This document shows, piece by piece, positions 38,554 to 51,300 of a stretch of 64,000 nucleotides of DNA (positions are counted from its first letter, which is position 1; every line of letters begins with the position of its first letter). The notes below the pieces were generated by a model that had not been told where the DNA came from, ran no database searches, and was given only the letters and a program-made list of their open reading frames with translations. This DNA comes from Podospora pseudocomata (Eukaryota > Ascomycota > Sordariomycetes > Sordariales > Podosporaceae). The stretch is taken from assembly GCF_035222375.1 (NCBI RefSeq), contig NC_085890.1, positions 434,001 to 498,000 of the forward strand, given 5' to 3'. Position numbers and translations under genes: made by a program.

Positions 38554-40895
38554 ATGGTAAGTATCCTCACACTCCTGGGGAGTAACACAATAACTGATAC
38601 CTTTCACAGGCACGCACCCCTAGTCGCTCTAGTACCGCGACCGCCAGCAATGAGGACGTGGGACAACCTATTCCGCGACCTCGTGGCCGTCCCAAAAAGG
38701 TCATAGCTGTGGGTGAAAACCACACTGCAGCTACCCTTACACCTAGTGTAACACCTCGCGGCCGTGGCAGGCCCAAAAAGAAATCCGAGCCTGTTGATCT
38801 TGAGGAAGAAGCTCCTGAGTCTGAACAAGAACTTGCCGAACCCCAGGAACCTGTTCCCACGCCTCGTTCCCGTGGCCGCCCGAAGAAGAAGGTACACCAT
38901 TGGTCCAAGCAAGCCCGAGGAAACCACGCCGTTCAAGCAACCCGCAACAGCTCCCCGGCCACCTGGTCGCCCCAAGAAGCCAGTGCCAGAGGCTTCTCCT
39001 GAGGAAGTTGCGAGTGGCAAGTCCCAGAAAGTCCCAGTCACGGCAGCCACGATAACTACGACCAAAGATGAATTGCGCGCCGAGCTTCTTGGTCTCTCCA
39101 CTGGATTCACTGATGGAAAGCCATATAGCATCACTAGTCGCGGTCGCGGCCGTCCCAAGAAGACCCAGACCGTGGAGACAGAAGAGGTTGACTCGAACGA
39201 GCAGTTGTTTGACGAAGTCGAGCATATGCCAATCAAGCGTGGCCGAGGGCGTCCCAGAAAATCCGACACCCCCGTCAAGAGTGCCCAGGGCACAGTCAGC
39301 CGTTTGCAACCTTTCAAACACTCTGAGACTGACACTAGCTCTACCCTTACGGCTATTGTTACTGAAGGTGTCAAGAAAAGGGGCCGTGGGCGCCCCAAGA
39401 AGAATAGTTTTTGGTTTCTGGGGGCTGTTGAGGTGACCACGAACACTCAGGCTAAGGGAAGTGAAGCCGATGATGATGCCATCGACAGCCAAAAGATTGC
39501 TAAAGAGGATGCCAAAATTCCTTTGGCTAAATTCATTGAGCAAGATGAGAATGATTCGGACCAAGACGAGGATTACGAACCCTCCCCTTCTCCGTACCAC
39601 TCTTCATCGCCCTCTCCATCCCACGCTCCGCCCCAGCTACCTTCAATGCATACCGTTTTCAGGAAAAGAGGTATCAGCCAAGTCAACGGGACCGTCGAGA
39701 AAACCCCCAAAAAGCGGCTTGTGCACTTTACCGTTGCCAGAAAGACTGCTGCCAGGCGCTCGGCTTCATCACCCAACACGCGGTCCCCGGCTTCGTCAGC
39801 TAACGAGCGGTCCCCGGCTTCATCTCCCAAAGGGCTTGTGCCTAGTTCCCCTTTACGACAACTACCAGTAATCCACTCCTCTCTTCTCTGATAGGCGAGT
39901 ACAGTGTCAACTACGTTGTCGTGGGGGTTAAGATTCACCCAGGCAGCCTGACCATCAAGCTTGCCACCGACGGCGGGGAAGACATGCTCGCTGGCTCTCT
40001 TGAGCTGAACCGGTGGAGCGGTGTGATGAGATTTGCCCTGACGGAGAAGAAGATCCGGCAGTACGTCCTTAGACAGGAGCGGATTGAGCGGGAGAGTCTT
40101 GTTCTCTCTGATATCATGCACCTGGAGGATGGCGAAGATGACGAGAATGAGATTTCTCTTTCCAGGGGCAAGGAGGTTGCCAGTTCTGGTGACGATGACG
40201 ACGACGACGACGACGAGGCTGCACTCACTCACAAGCGCAAGGCGTCCTCTGTGGATGCCGCTTCCAAGCATCGCAAGGTTTCATCGCAGTCGAGTTCCTC
40301 TGCCAAGGTTCACACTCTTTATTTTGCCTGTCGGATCAAGAATATTTTCTCCAATGTGGTGGAACACAAGGCCCAGATGGGAGCTGTTCAGGTTCATACG
40401 ACGAAGGCTGAGGTGATGGCGTTTGAGGATGCGATGATTTGTGTCCCTAGTGGTGAGCCGTGTGAGCTTAGTGGGGAGACGAGGAAGGATAAGGGGCCCG
40501 AGTGGCCTTCTCAGGATTGGTTGTGGGGAATTTTGCTGAGCCGCGCTCGGAGTGAGTGGCAGGGCTGGAGGGGTGGTCTACGAGGATATCGCGATGTTTT
40601 TTTAGCTTTTTGCCTTGGGGGGGCCGGGGGGGGGCATAATTCGGCAATGAAGATGGGTGAGGTATCATGGCATCTTGTTCGGCGTTGGGTTTGGTTCGAC
40701 TGGTTCTCCGGTTTCTCATCGAGAAGAGGGACCTATTTGCTTCGGACCGTGAGTTTTGCTGAAGAGGCGGTATTGAGGCAAATTACTAGCGAACATCGAC
40801 TTTGCGTTTGGAAAATGGTCTTCAAGGTGAATCTTTGCTTTCTAATATTAGGTTTGGGACAAGGACATATGTTTGAGATACAGGGTCATAACTGA
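38554..40895 (+). CDS. AT-hook DNA-binding protein with seven AT hooks
   Basis: The ATG at 38554 forms a coding exon of only three bases, followed by a 53-nt intron (GTAAGT to CAG) and exon 38610-38891. The frame then shifts; a 46-nt GT-AG stretch, 38892-38937, restores it, and coding goes on from 38938. A further intron ending at 39894 leads into the last exon, open to 40895; its donor is unclear (39671 or 39845). Seven AT hooks are visible: PRPRGRPKK, PRGRGRPKKK, PRSRGRPKKK, PRPPGRPKK, SRGRGRPKK, KRGRGRPRK and KRGRGRPKK. AT hooks bind the minor groove of AT-rich DNA, so this is a nuclear chromatin protein. The C-terminal part has EYSVNYVVVGVKI, an Asp run and HTLYFACRI, an arrangement I associate with uncharacterised fungal AT-hook proteins. 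The true C-terminus may lie before 40895. Confidence 0.7.
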
Positions 40896-41672
40896 GGATG
40901 ACACTGGGGGTTCGGAGAAGAGCGAGACTAGTCCGAAGTATTGACTTCCAATTGTTAGTGTACTTATATTGCTGAGAAGAGCATTGTTGTTCATAAAACT
41001 TTCGTTTTCTTCTACTGAGCAGTGACATGGCTGGTAGGTCTCTGATAATAAGGAGAGTGTGGCACCCACGTCCTTTCAGTGGTCATATTGGGAACATTAT
41101 AGTTGAAAACTATCTACAGTATCTCTACCAGGTTCCAGGCCCCATCGTCTCCTCTCATCTGACAATGCAAACTACACAAGCTACCCTTTTCTCCAAACCT
41201 CCCCCCTACAGTAAGACCACAATGATTGTTGTATCTGTCTGTCCCAGTAGTACTTTATCTCTTTCTCTCCCTTACTCTCGAGGTAATTACATTACCGTTT
41301 ATTTCTCTTTCACACTCTCTAAAAAAAAAACTCCTCCCGTTTTCTCACATGATGCAAAAACCCAACACCTAAAAACCCAACCCAACCGAACAACCAGCCC
41401 ACCCTAACCGGGGCCCATCGATCCATCAATACACACACAAAACCAACCAAACAACGACAACTCAATTTGATTTCCACCAATGTCAATCCATCCATCCCAA
41501 ACAATCCCAACCAACCTAGGCACCTTTAAACCCGCCTCTGCTGCTGCTGCTGCTGCTGGCGCCTCTCCTGCTGCTCACACTGCTGCTGCAGACACCTCCC
41601 CCGCTGCTCCTGATACTCCCGATACTGCTGCTGATAGTGCTGCCGCCCCTCCTCACCACCACCACCTCGGCC
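40896..41672. other. convergent intergenic region
   Basis: 3' flanks of the AT-hook gene and HYM1. Contains a GCTGCT-type run near 41,537-41,560 just downstream of HYM1 and poly-A at about 41,323. The GCT/GCC frames here are low-complexity, and I do not call them genes. Confidence 0.4.
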
Positions 41673-42964
41673 CTACCGATGTTGCGGCTGAACAGGCTGA
41701 CTCGGCATGTTCCTAATCTGCTTGATCAAAAACTCCCTCTCGTCAATAAACTGCTCATCGTCCGTCCTGTCCTCTAGAAAATGACTCAAAAAGTGCAGCA
41801 ACTTCTCCCTGTTCATCAGCAATATCTTCTGCACCGGCACGCTCTTGTGCGGGTTCGCCACAAAGACTTTGAAAACGTGGAACCCCTCATACTGCACCAT
41901 TTTCCGGTCGTCTCTGAGCAAGTTCATGCAGATCTTCAGGTGCTCCCCCCTGTCGACGTAGGCGGTCATGACGTTGTAGTTTGATCGGTCGAGCAATATC
42001 TCGCCGAGCAGTTTGATCGACTGCCGCTTGGTGACGTAGCTGTTGGATTGAACTAGGACCGAGTTGTACCGAGAGAAGAAGAGGTCAAAGTTGACGGCGA
42101 GGTATTTTGGGACGAGTTCTTTGTGTTTCGTGAGGAGTTCCTTTTTGGTAGGGGGGATTAGTAAAGGGAGACAGAAAATAAAGGGGTAAAAGGGGACACA
42201 CTCTAAACGTGGTAAAAGCATCCGCCGCCACCTCAAAAGAGCTCTTATCTATCCACTCAAAAAACTTCCAGAAAACCCCGTTGCCAGTTTGTGGCCTTTC
42301 GGGGTTGATAGCGCCCAAGCCCCTCGAGCTGGACCCCATCTCGTCGCCGTCGTCGTACAGTATCACCGCAGCGGCGGCCTCATTCTTGAGAACCTCGCGC
42401 AGTATTGTCCCAGCCGGCGTAGCGCTCTCCTTGTGATCGTACGACTTGCATAGCTCGACCAGTACTTGCGGTCTCTTTTCTACCACCCAGGCCAGGGCCA
42501 AGGGTTCGGGTTTCTGAACGCCGGCGGGGGTGCGGAACCGGAAGATGTAGGAGAAGATGACTTGGGTGTCTTTTCGAGATTCGAAGGGGAGACGGTGAAG
42601 GTTGGCGGCGAGGAGGTAGAGGACATCTTCTTCGATCATACCGGTGATCAATTGGTAGATTTGTTCGGGGGAGGGTTCGGCTTCTGGGGACATTAGATGT
42701 TAGTTTATGTGTGCGGGGAAGCGTTGAGAAGAGCAAAACATACCGGGAGTGCCTTGGAGAACCATTTTGATTTGCGATAGAACCTTTGCTAGCTCATCTG
42801 CCTGTGTTGGGCTGATTAGATCTTGTTGGGCGCATTGTAGAATCATCAATGTTTACCTTTGGCCCTCCTTGCGGTCCCTCCAACTTGGAGATATGCTCCC
42901 TCGCCTGCTTGGGCAGGTCGGTCGCATTGGTCCTTGTGCGCGTCCGCCCAAAAAGAAAAGACAT
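41673..42964 (-). CDS. HYM1: Mo25-family scaffold protein Hym1
   Basis: Exons 42964-42857, 42801-42744, 42683-42202 and 42140-41673 join to 371 residues; introns are 55, 60 and 61 nt. Mo25 proteins are helical-repeat scaffolds that hold and activate Ste20/GCK-type kinases; in fungi Hym1 acts in the RAM/MOR polarity and cell-separation pathway with the NDR kinase (COT-1/Cbk1). Matching stretches are SFLFGRTRTRT at the N-terminus, YLLAANLHRLPFESRKDTQ, QVIFSYIFRF, FFEWIDKSSFEVAADAFTTF, ELLTKHKELVPKYL, RYNSVLVQSNSYVTKRQSIK, LLGEILLDRSNYNVMTAYV, MVQYEGFHVFKVFVANPHK and DEREFLIKQIRNM. Length fits the family (about 340-380). Only the Pro/Gln tail is extra. Divergent from ILS1. Confidence 0.95.
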
Positions 42965-43839
42965 GTTGCTGGAATCCGCCGGCGCAGCGAAGCGCAAGTT
43001 CGACAGTCAGAATCGGGTACAGGGTCGTCCTAGGAGTCGGAGACAAGTCGAGAATGATGTATGTATGTACAGTCTCGGAGACGGGAAGCAAGCCTTGGCG
43101 GGCACCTTGGGGGCCCAGGTGGTTGATCTTATCGACAAGCGGTATCGGATCCCCGGTTTAGCCACAGAAGAGTTGTACAAATGCCCGCTCACGCAGAGTG
43201 CATTTTTGCTCTTCAGAATGAAGTCTGGCAAAGCCCAATCTGGCCTTAAACACAAAAGGTCAGCTGGAAAAGGGGCAATTGTTGTGATGGCAACTCAATC
43301 CGTCACAGGCCCAGGATGTTGTTGTTCCTGCCGCTGCCACGGGCACCGACAGGGAGGGGAGAGCAGTGACAGGGTCAGCACGGGCGCTAAGATGGATGGA
43401 TCACAGGCCTATCATAACCCTGGTCGGCGTTAGGGGGCTACTTGCTGGATGGCGGATGTGAGGCCGAGATGCGCTGTGATCTTGGCGTGTCGCAGAGTTG
43501 TGCTCTAACAGTCGATTGGGTTGATTTTTGCGGGGCGCTGCAAGGCTGCTGCCAGACCCCGCAGTCAACCCCTCCAAAAGTTGTTCTGGGGCAGAAGGCC
43601 AGCGCAATCGTCTTTGAATTTCGAGTCACACTTTAACTTCGAAATTTATTGCCCTCCAAGCAGTTACCGGTACTTCTGCACCGCCTGTATCCCAAGTGAG
43701 TCAGGCCCGCTTTTCACTTATGCCTATAGCCTTTTCTCTCTTCCTTCTCTGTTTTTCGTGTTGCCAGCAGGACCACAGGACTGACCTTTAACATCTCCCT
43801 CGTTACTAGGGCGGTTTCTGCGAGCGCATTGGTTTCAAG
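42965..43839. promoter_or_regulatory. divergent promoter region of HYM1 and ILS1
   Basis: About 875 bases between the two start codons with no convincing gene. A TGAGTCA palindrome near the ILS1 side is listed separately. Confidence 0.5.
43697..43703 (+). promoter_or_regulatory. TGAGTCA element (Gcn4/CPC1-type site) upstream of ILS1
   Basis: Exact TGAGTCA, the core bound by the bZIP general-amino-acid-control factor (Gcn4 in yeast, CPC1 in Neurospora), 137 bases before the ILS1 ATG. Many aminoacyl-tRNA synthetase genes in fungi are induced by this factor, which makes the position meaningful. One exact 7-mer also occurs by chance every several kb. Confidence 0.6.
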
Positions 43840-46800
43840 ATGTCCATCGATTTCCCGAAGGAGGAGGAGGCCACTATCCAAAGATGGCGCGAGATCAAGG
43901 CCTTTGAGAGACAGGTGCGCACACCGCCTGGCGCGACCAGGGCGCCAACCTTTACACCTCGCTGCTGCTGCTGTGGTGGTGCGTGTGCTTATACATAGCA
44001 TAGGTCGAGCTCTCTGCTGGCAACCCCAACTACACCTTCTACGATGGCCCCCCATTCGCGACGGGTCTGCCTCACTATGGCCATCTCCTGGCCTCCACCA
44101 TCAAGGACATTATCCCAAGGTATTGGTCCATGAAGGGTTTCCATGTCGAGCGCCGCTTTGGTTGGGATACCCACGGTCTTCCCATCGAACATGAGATCGA
44201 CAAGAAGCTCGGTATTTCCGGCAAGGCCGCTGTGATGGAGATGGGTCTGGAGAAGTACAACGAGGAGTGCAGAGGAATTGTCATGAGATATTCCGAAGAG
44301 TGGAGGCACACCATTGAGAGGTTAGGTCGCTGGATCGACTTTGACAACGACTACAAGACCATGGATCCTACTTTCATGGAGTCCGAGTGGTGGGTGTTCA
44401 AGCAGCTGTTCGATAAGGGAGAGGTATATCAGGGCTACCGTGTGATGCCCTACTCGACCGCACTCACCACTGCTCTGAGCAACTTTGAGGCAAACCAGAA
44501 CTACCAGGATGTCACCGATCCCGCCGTTGTCGTCGCCTTCCCCCTCGTCGACGAGCCCGAGACCAACTTCCTCGCCTGGACAACCACCCCCTGGACCCTG
44601 CCATCTCACACTGGTCTGGCGGCGCATCCTGACTTCGAATATGTCAAGATTGCCGACGAAAAGACGGGCAAGAACTTCATCATCCTCGAGAAGCTGCTCT
44701 CGACGCTCTACAAGGACCCCAAGAAGGCCAAGTTCAAGGTCCTCGCCAAGTACAAGGGCAAGGACATGCTCGGGTGGAAGTACCTGCCCCCATTCGACTA
44801 CTTCTATGAGGAATACAAGGATGTCGCCTTCAAGCTCCTCAACGCCACTTACGTTACGGCAGAAAGTGGTACCGGTATCGTTCACCAGGCCCCGGCTTTC
44901 GGTGAGGACGATTACAACGTAGCCGTTGAGGCTGGCATTGTGACCGAGAAGCGCCCTCCTCCCGACCCGGTTGATGACTCGGGTGTTTTCACCAGCAAGG
45001 TTTCCGATTTTGCCGGCATCCACGTGAAGAAGGCCGACAAGGAGATTATCAAGTACTTGAAGGGCACTGGCAGGCTCATTGTTGAGTCTCAGTACAAGCA
45101 TTCGTACCCCATGTGTTATCGTTCCGATACCCCTCTGATCTACAAGGCTGTGCCTTCTTGGTTCATCCGCATCCCCAAGATCATTCCTCAGATGCTCGAG
45201 AACATCGAGGGCTCGCACTGGGTTCCCTCGTTTGTCAAAGAGAAGCGTTTCGCAAGCTGGATCGCAAATGCTCGGGACTGGAACGTGTCCCGTAACAGAT
45301 ATTGGGGTACTCCCATCCCCCTGTGGATCAGTGATGACGGAGAGGAGCGTGTCTGCATTGGCAGCATTGAGGAGCTGAAGGAGCTGAGTGGCTATGAGGG
45401 TGAGATCGCAGATCTCCACCGTCACAAGATTGACCACATCACCATTCCCAGCAAGCAGGGCAAGGGCACCCTCAAGCGCGTTGAGGAGGTCTTTGACTGT
45501 TGGTTTGAGTCTGGCAGCATGCCTTATGCCAGCAAGCACTATCCCTTTGAGAACAAGGAGGAGTTTGAGAAGAGCTTTCCTGGTGACTTCATTGCCGAGG
45601 GCCTTGATCAGACCAGAGGCTGGTTCTACACTCTTCTCGTTCTTGGCACCCACCTCTTTGGCATCTCACCTTTCAAGAACTGTGTCGTCAACGGCATTGT
45701 GCTCGCTGAGGATGGCAAGAAGATGTCCAAGCGCCTGAAGAACTACCCAGATCCCACCGTCGTCATGTCCAAGTATGGTTCTGATGCCCTCCGTCTGTAC
45801 CTCATCAACTCGCCTGTAGTGAGAGCCGAGCCTCTTCGCTTCAAGGAGTCTGGTGTCAAGGAGGTCGTGGCCAAGGTTCTTCTTCCCTTCTGGAACAGTT
45901 ACAAGTTCTTCGAGGGCCAAGTTGCGCTCCTCAAGAAGGTTGAGAATATTGACTACAAGTTCGACCCCAGCATGGAGTCGTCCAACACCAATGTTATGGA
46001 CAAGTGGATTTTGGCAAGTTGCCAGAGTCTGCTCAAGTTTGTCAACGAGGAGATGGCTGGTAGGTAAAATTGTGTCACCTGGAATCTGAGCCCGTGTTAA
46101 CCTGTTTTATAGCCTACCGTCTGTACACTGTCGTGCCCAAGCTTCTTGAGTTGATTGACAACACCACCAACTGGTATATCCGTTTCAACCGGAAGCGGTT
46201 GAAGGGTGAGAACGGTCTTGAGGACACCCTCCACGCTCTCAACACCCTCTTTGAGGTTCTTTTCACGCTGTGCCGTGGCTTGGCACCCTTCACTCCCTTC
46301 CTCACTGATACCATCTACCTGAAGCTCCTCCCTTCCATCCCTGAGAAGCTCCAGGGCCAGGACCCCCGCAGTGTTCATTTCCTTCCCTTCCCCGAAGTCA
46401 GGCAAGAGCTTTTCAACCCCGACGTTGAGCGCAGAGTGCAGCGCATGCAGAAAGTTATTGAGCTGGGCAGATACTCCCGCGAGAGACGTACTATCGGTCT
46501 CAAGCAGCCCCTCAAGACGCTCATTGTCATCCATCACGACCCACAGTATCTGGAAGACGTGCGGTCGCTCCAGGATTACATCACTGAGGAGCTCAACATC
46601 CGCGACATTGTGCTGACCTCGGATGAGGCACAGTATGGTGTGCAGTACAGCGTCACGGCTGACTGGCCCGTACTTGGCAAGAAGCTCAAGAAGGACATGG
46701 GCAAGGTCAAGAAGGCGCTGCCAAGTGTCACCAGCGAGGAGGCGTATGCCTACACTCAGACTGGTAAGTTGGTGGTGGACGGCATCACCCTCGAGGCTGG

Positions 46801-47221
46801 CGACCTGGTTGTCAAGCGTGGGTTGAAGGAGGATGAGTCTTCCAAGAACTTGGAGACCAACACCGACAACGATGTCCTTACCATTCTCGATGTCGAGATC
46901 TACCCCGGCCTTGCCGAGGAGGGTCTTGCTCGTGAGATCATCAACAGAGTCCAGAGGCTGCGCAAGAAGGCTGGTCTTCAGGTCACCGATGACATCAAGA
47001 TGGAGTACAGAGTGCTCAGCGATCCTGAGAACACTGGCTTGGAGAAGGTGTTTGAGTCCCACAATGAGACTATTACCAAGGCTCTGCGGAGGCCGATTGA
47101 CAAGCATGAGGTCACCCACATTATGGGCCAGATCCCCGAGAAGAAGGAGGAGGGCATCATTGCTGAGGAAGAGCAAGAAGTACAAAAGGCTACTTTCTTG
47201 CTGCGTCTCCTCAAGCTCTAA
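43840..47221 (+). CDS. ILS1: isoleucyl-tRNA synthetase, cytosolic
   Basis: Exons 43840-43914, 44004-46059 and 46113-47221 join to 1,079 residues; introns are 89 and 53 nt. The class I enzyme attaches Ile to tRNA-Ile in the cytosol. The HIGH box appears as HYGH at residues 49-52 in PPFATGLPHYGHLL, and the KMSKR box as KMSKRLKNYPDP at 598-602. Between them lie the editing domain (AWTTTPWTLPSHTGLA, GTGIVHQAPAFGEDDYNV) and the zinc-independent RDWNVSRNRYWGTPIP segment; LDQTRGWFYTLLVLG precedes KMSKR. Anticodon-binding helices follow (TNWYIRFNRKRLKG). There is no mitochondrial presequence, and the size matches yeast Ils1. The third exon start is fixed by phase after GAGATGGCTG. Confidence 0.97.
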
Positions 47222-48354
47222 AAGAAAAGGTTTCATGATATCCAGTAGCTTAGGCGTGTAGCAAAATGAAACAACGTTAGACGAATAGTGTATCAATGCT
47301 GCGAAATTTTGGTTTTATTTTTATTTTCTATTTACCCTGTTTTGCGGCAGCCTAGATGATGGTTATTGTCAGAACGTTGGCTTGTATTATTTTGGAGCAA
47401 CAGCTGGGTAACTAAAAAGGGGTTAACAAGGGGCACACACCAGGTAACAATTCTTCAACGCCATAAATTCTTTGGCACATTGGTTCTTGTGTACGGAATT
47501 GTAGTCGGCAACCACACATTGACCATATACGGTAGCCTGCTTCCATTGTTAGTTTGTGTCGAGTTTCAACATGTGTGCTCCGTGGTTGCCCCACCTCAGC
47601 AGTGCATTTTGACACAGCTTGAGCGAACCGTTGGATGGGACGAGTCTTTTGGGTCATGTTTGCGTTTGCTGCCCAATTTAAAGCTTGAGCCGGAACAGCT
47701 ATTAAGTCGAGATGGGTGTCGAGGGCCTGTCTGAAACTGCTTGAACTGTCGACTCGTGGACTTGAGAGAATGAGTGGTTCACGAGGGTTCGGGTTCCCCT
47801 ATCCCGTCTTGCATGATGTTTGACTTGCTTCTTGTCGAAGGTCTTGGCATCTCGAAGGCGCGCACTGGCCCGCCGTTTGCTGGATTCTGCCCTGGCGCGC
47901 CAAACAAAACTCCCAACCGTTCCTGTCCAATCATTGCTGGCCATCGAGGCCCAGCCATCTGGATTACCTACCTTATGTCACGCCCGTCGCTTTACGCGAC
48001 TTTTGAGGCTTCACCATCCGCAACTTCGACACGCGCCCCCATCACCCCCGTCCCCTGCCGGCCGACCATCCATTGCACCTCCTTTTTTTCCTTCTCCACG
48101 CATCCATTGGGCGGCTTTTTTGTCACTGCCGTTGCTGTGCCGCCGGTGCTTTCGCGACTTCAAATCAAGGCCGAGCCCGGCTTGTGCATTTGCTGCGATT
48201 CATTGTTTTTTTTTGTCGGCCAAGACACACGCCTTGTTTAGCACCAACTATTGCTGTACGCTTTTGCTTGTAATTTACGAACAAGACAACACATTTTCGA
48301 ATTGTATCAGCCCACGTCAAAGTCTATCATGCCTTGGAGGTGGCGCCCTCTCCC
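47222..48354. other. intergenic region, ILS1 3' flank and SFI1 promoter
   Basis: The C/T-rich part from about 48.0 to 48.35 kb is likely the SFI1 leader. An earlier ATG at 48330 is out of frame with SFI1 and could act as a short upstream start. No gene recognised. Confidence 0.4.
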
Positions 48355-51300
48355 ATGCCGCCTCACTCCTCTCTGCCCCTCCGAGACGGCAGGGCTGGGC
48401 CTCCGCTTCCTTCTTCTTCCAACACCTTTGTCAACAGCAATAGCAGTCAGCTCCACGAGCCGTATTCAGATGAAGGTTGGTTTCTCTTGAAGCTTTTGCG
48501 CCGCGCCCACTGAAGCTAACCTTGACCTCGCGCTCCAGACATTGAGCTTATCCACGAGATCGTCGCATTGGGAGAGTCCATCTTCCCTACCCTACCAGAA
48601 CGAGACAAACTACCTACAGAAGCCCTCTTCCGCGCGGCAGAGGAGATCCTCCCCAACCATGGCTACGATCCAGATGACCCTCCCTCCCACATCTCGCGCC
48701 TCATCTTTAAGATTGGGGGGCAGCGATCGGGGGAGACACTCAGCCACAAGTTTAGAACCGTCTTAGAAGGAATGGGTATCAAACTTGAGTTTGTTCCGAG
48801 CAGTCCACCCACCAGACCTGACTCACTTCGATCTTTCCCACTCACTGAGGAAGAAACCACGGTCGAACTCGAGCTTGGCACCACCCCCCGCCGGCAACAG
48901 TTGCCACAGCAGAGGCGGCGCAGGCATAGTTCTGTCTCCCGTCGAAGCGATGGAACCGTTGTGTCGGATGAAGGGACTTATGAACTACCTATTCGCGCAC
49001 GATCGCGACCGAGATCTCACTCGGTATCGTTCTTGGACGAACCAGGGCGCGACCATTCGGACGACGAATCAACGCGCCCGTTCAGCCGCTTGGGAAGGGA
49101 CGGAAGAGTGGTCCACGCTGACCCACGGCCGGTACTCAAAGCAACGACAAAGGAAAATATCAAGAACTGGAGCTCGGCCACGAGGGAAGCCACGAGGAAC
49201 AGGGAAGCCCTGCGGCACATTACGAATTGGCGCCGGGAAAACGAGCAAGCGGGCAATGACGAGCTGGAGGACGCGACTGAAAATGCAGTAGAGAATCAGC
49301 GACCCAAACAAGGCGGGCCGCACATTCCAGCGCATTTTCGCGCGCATGTCCCGGTCAAGGACGTTGTCAATCTCCCGCGTGGTTTGGGAAGTACCCGGCC
49401 ACATGTGACCACTGCCGGAAACGGTGTCAACAAAGGACGGCCCGCATCCCCTTCCACCATCGCGGATACTGAGCCGGTGTACGACTCGCCTCGCTCCGAC
49501 GACATCATCAACGGAGCACGACGTGTGAGCGACTCGACCGCTCCGACCCAAGACGACGACCGGCCCCGACAGCAGGAATCTTCCGCATTGTCCCATGGAG
49601 ATCGTTCCGCCGTGGATATCCAGGCCCTGGAGGCGAAATTGGCGCAGCTCAAGATGGCCGAGGACGAGGCACTCGTCAAGGATGCCTTCAAGACGTGGGA
49701 ATACTACTTCCAAATCGCCCAGGATACGAACCGTGAACTCTTGGCCGTTGCCGAGGATGTCGAGGACCGCGACCTCAAGAATGAGGTTATTGAGGTTTGG
49801 AAGGAAGAATACTGGGCCCTCCTGGAGGAACAGGCCAATATCCAGGCGTTTGTCGAGCACCGGGAGTACACCGAGCGCATGGAAAAACGCGCGACCAGGG
49901 TATACGAAATCTACACTGTTCGTACCACGATCACGTTCTGGCACGACTTTGCGCTGGATGAACGCGACCGGACCGCGGTAGCCCGAAGACATCTGGTGCG
50001 CAAGAAGGCTTTTGAAGCCTGGCGCCAGCAGCTCATCGAGGACGAGGCCAAGGTTACCAACTTTATCCTGATGCATGCGCTGCAGAAATGGAGCCAGACT
50101 ACCCTGCTTTCCGAGGTTCGCCATAAGGTGGCGATCAAGACGGACCAGCATGCCCTCATCAAGAAATGTCTGGGCATCATGCAGGAAATTCAAAAGATGC
50201 ATCTTGCGGACACATTCTGGTCGGTTCGGATCTTCAAGTTCAGCCTGAACACCTGGCTCGACAGGGCGAATGATGCTATGGATCAGCACGAGCTAGCCAT
50301 TGACGTGGACGAGAGACTTGTGCTCGACGAGGCAACCGGCATCTGGCACGAAGAAACCCTCTACCTCCAGGACACGGCCATGGAAGCCACCGTCGAGGGA
50401 CTGAGACAGGAATGCCGCAGGACCATGGCGTACTGGCAGGAGCAGGCAAGGCTCAATAAACTTCTGAGATGGTATCAAGATGCCGACGAGGAAGACACAA
50501 GGTATCACGTTTTGGATACGTGGTATTCGGCCTTTCAAGGGGCTCTTCAGGATGCCGAAGATGCTGACGCGATTCTGCTCAGAGAACCTCTCACCCGGTG
50601 GGAGAACGTGACGAAGCTCAAGATGTTTACCGAGCGCGATGACCAGTACACGATACTCGACGTGCTGTCGCATTGGGCGAACGAGGAACGGCTCGGGTTC
50701 TGGAGACGTTACACGGACGAGTTGGCGATGGAGGGGACGCTCAAGCAGGTGCAGGCTGCTGCTTTTAGGTCACAGAACGAACGAGCGGTTGACGAACGAA
50801 AGGCCATCAGCATGGATAACTATTATGTGTGGGGTGATGTGGTGGATGAGTGGTTGATGGCGCTGGATGTGGGGGTGGCCTGGAAGCATCGACGGAATGC
50901 AGATGTGGTGAATATCTTTCGCACTTGCAGGCCGATTGTGGATATGTGGCTGGATTACCACTGGGCGATTCTGGAGAGGGACCGTCGTGCTGCGAGACAG
51001 GCGGACAGCATGGTCAAGCGTTTCCGTGTTATTGGAACACTGGACAAGTGGCCGGTCATTACGGAGAAGAAGCGAAGGGAGAGGTTGATGAGCTCGCTGC
51101 GGCAGTTTCGGCGCGATTACAAAGTCAAACTTGCGAGTTCCTGCTTGGAGTGGTGGTTTCACTTTGCTGGTGATCATGTGGACACTGGCAGATATGCTCA
51201 TGATACCAATATTCACTATGAGAGTCAGGATATCAACGGGCAACTCAATCACTGGCTCGAAGTTGCAAGGACAGCCGGAGATATGCAGGATGTGGCCGTG

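Noticed and set aside
38892-38913. 22-nt GT-AG stretch as an intron in the AT-hook gene
   Set aside because: Far below the minimum length for splicing; a 46-nt alternative or an indel explains the frame better.
44322-45653. Long minus-strand frame of 443 codons inside isoleucyl-tRNA synthetase
   Set aside because: Antisense shadow of a highly biased coding gene; the sense strand has all synthetase motifs.
49069-50289. Minus-strand frame of 406 codons inside SFI1
   Set aside because: Shadow of the sense-strand gene, with no domain and no independent signals.
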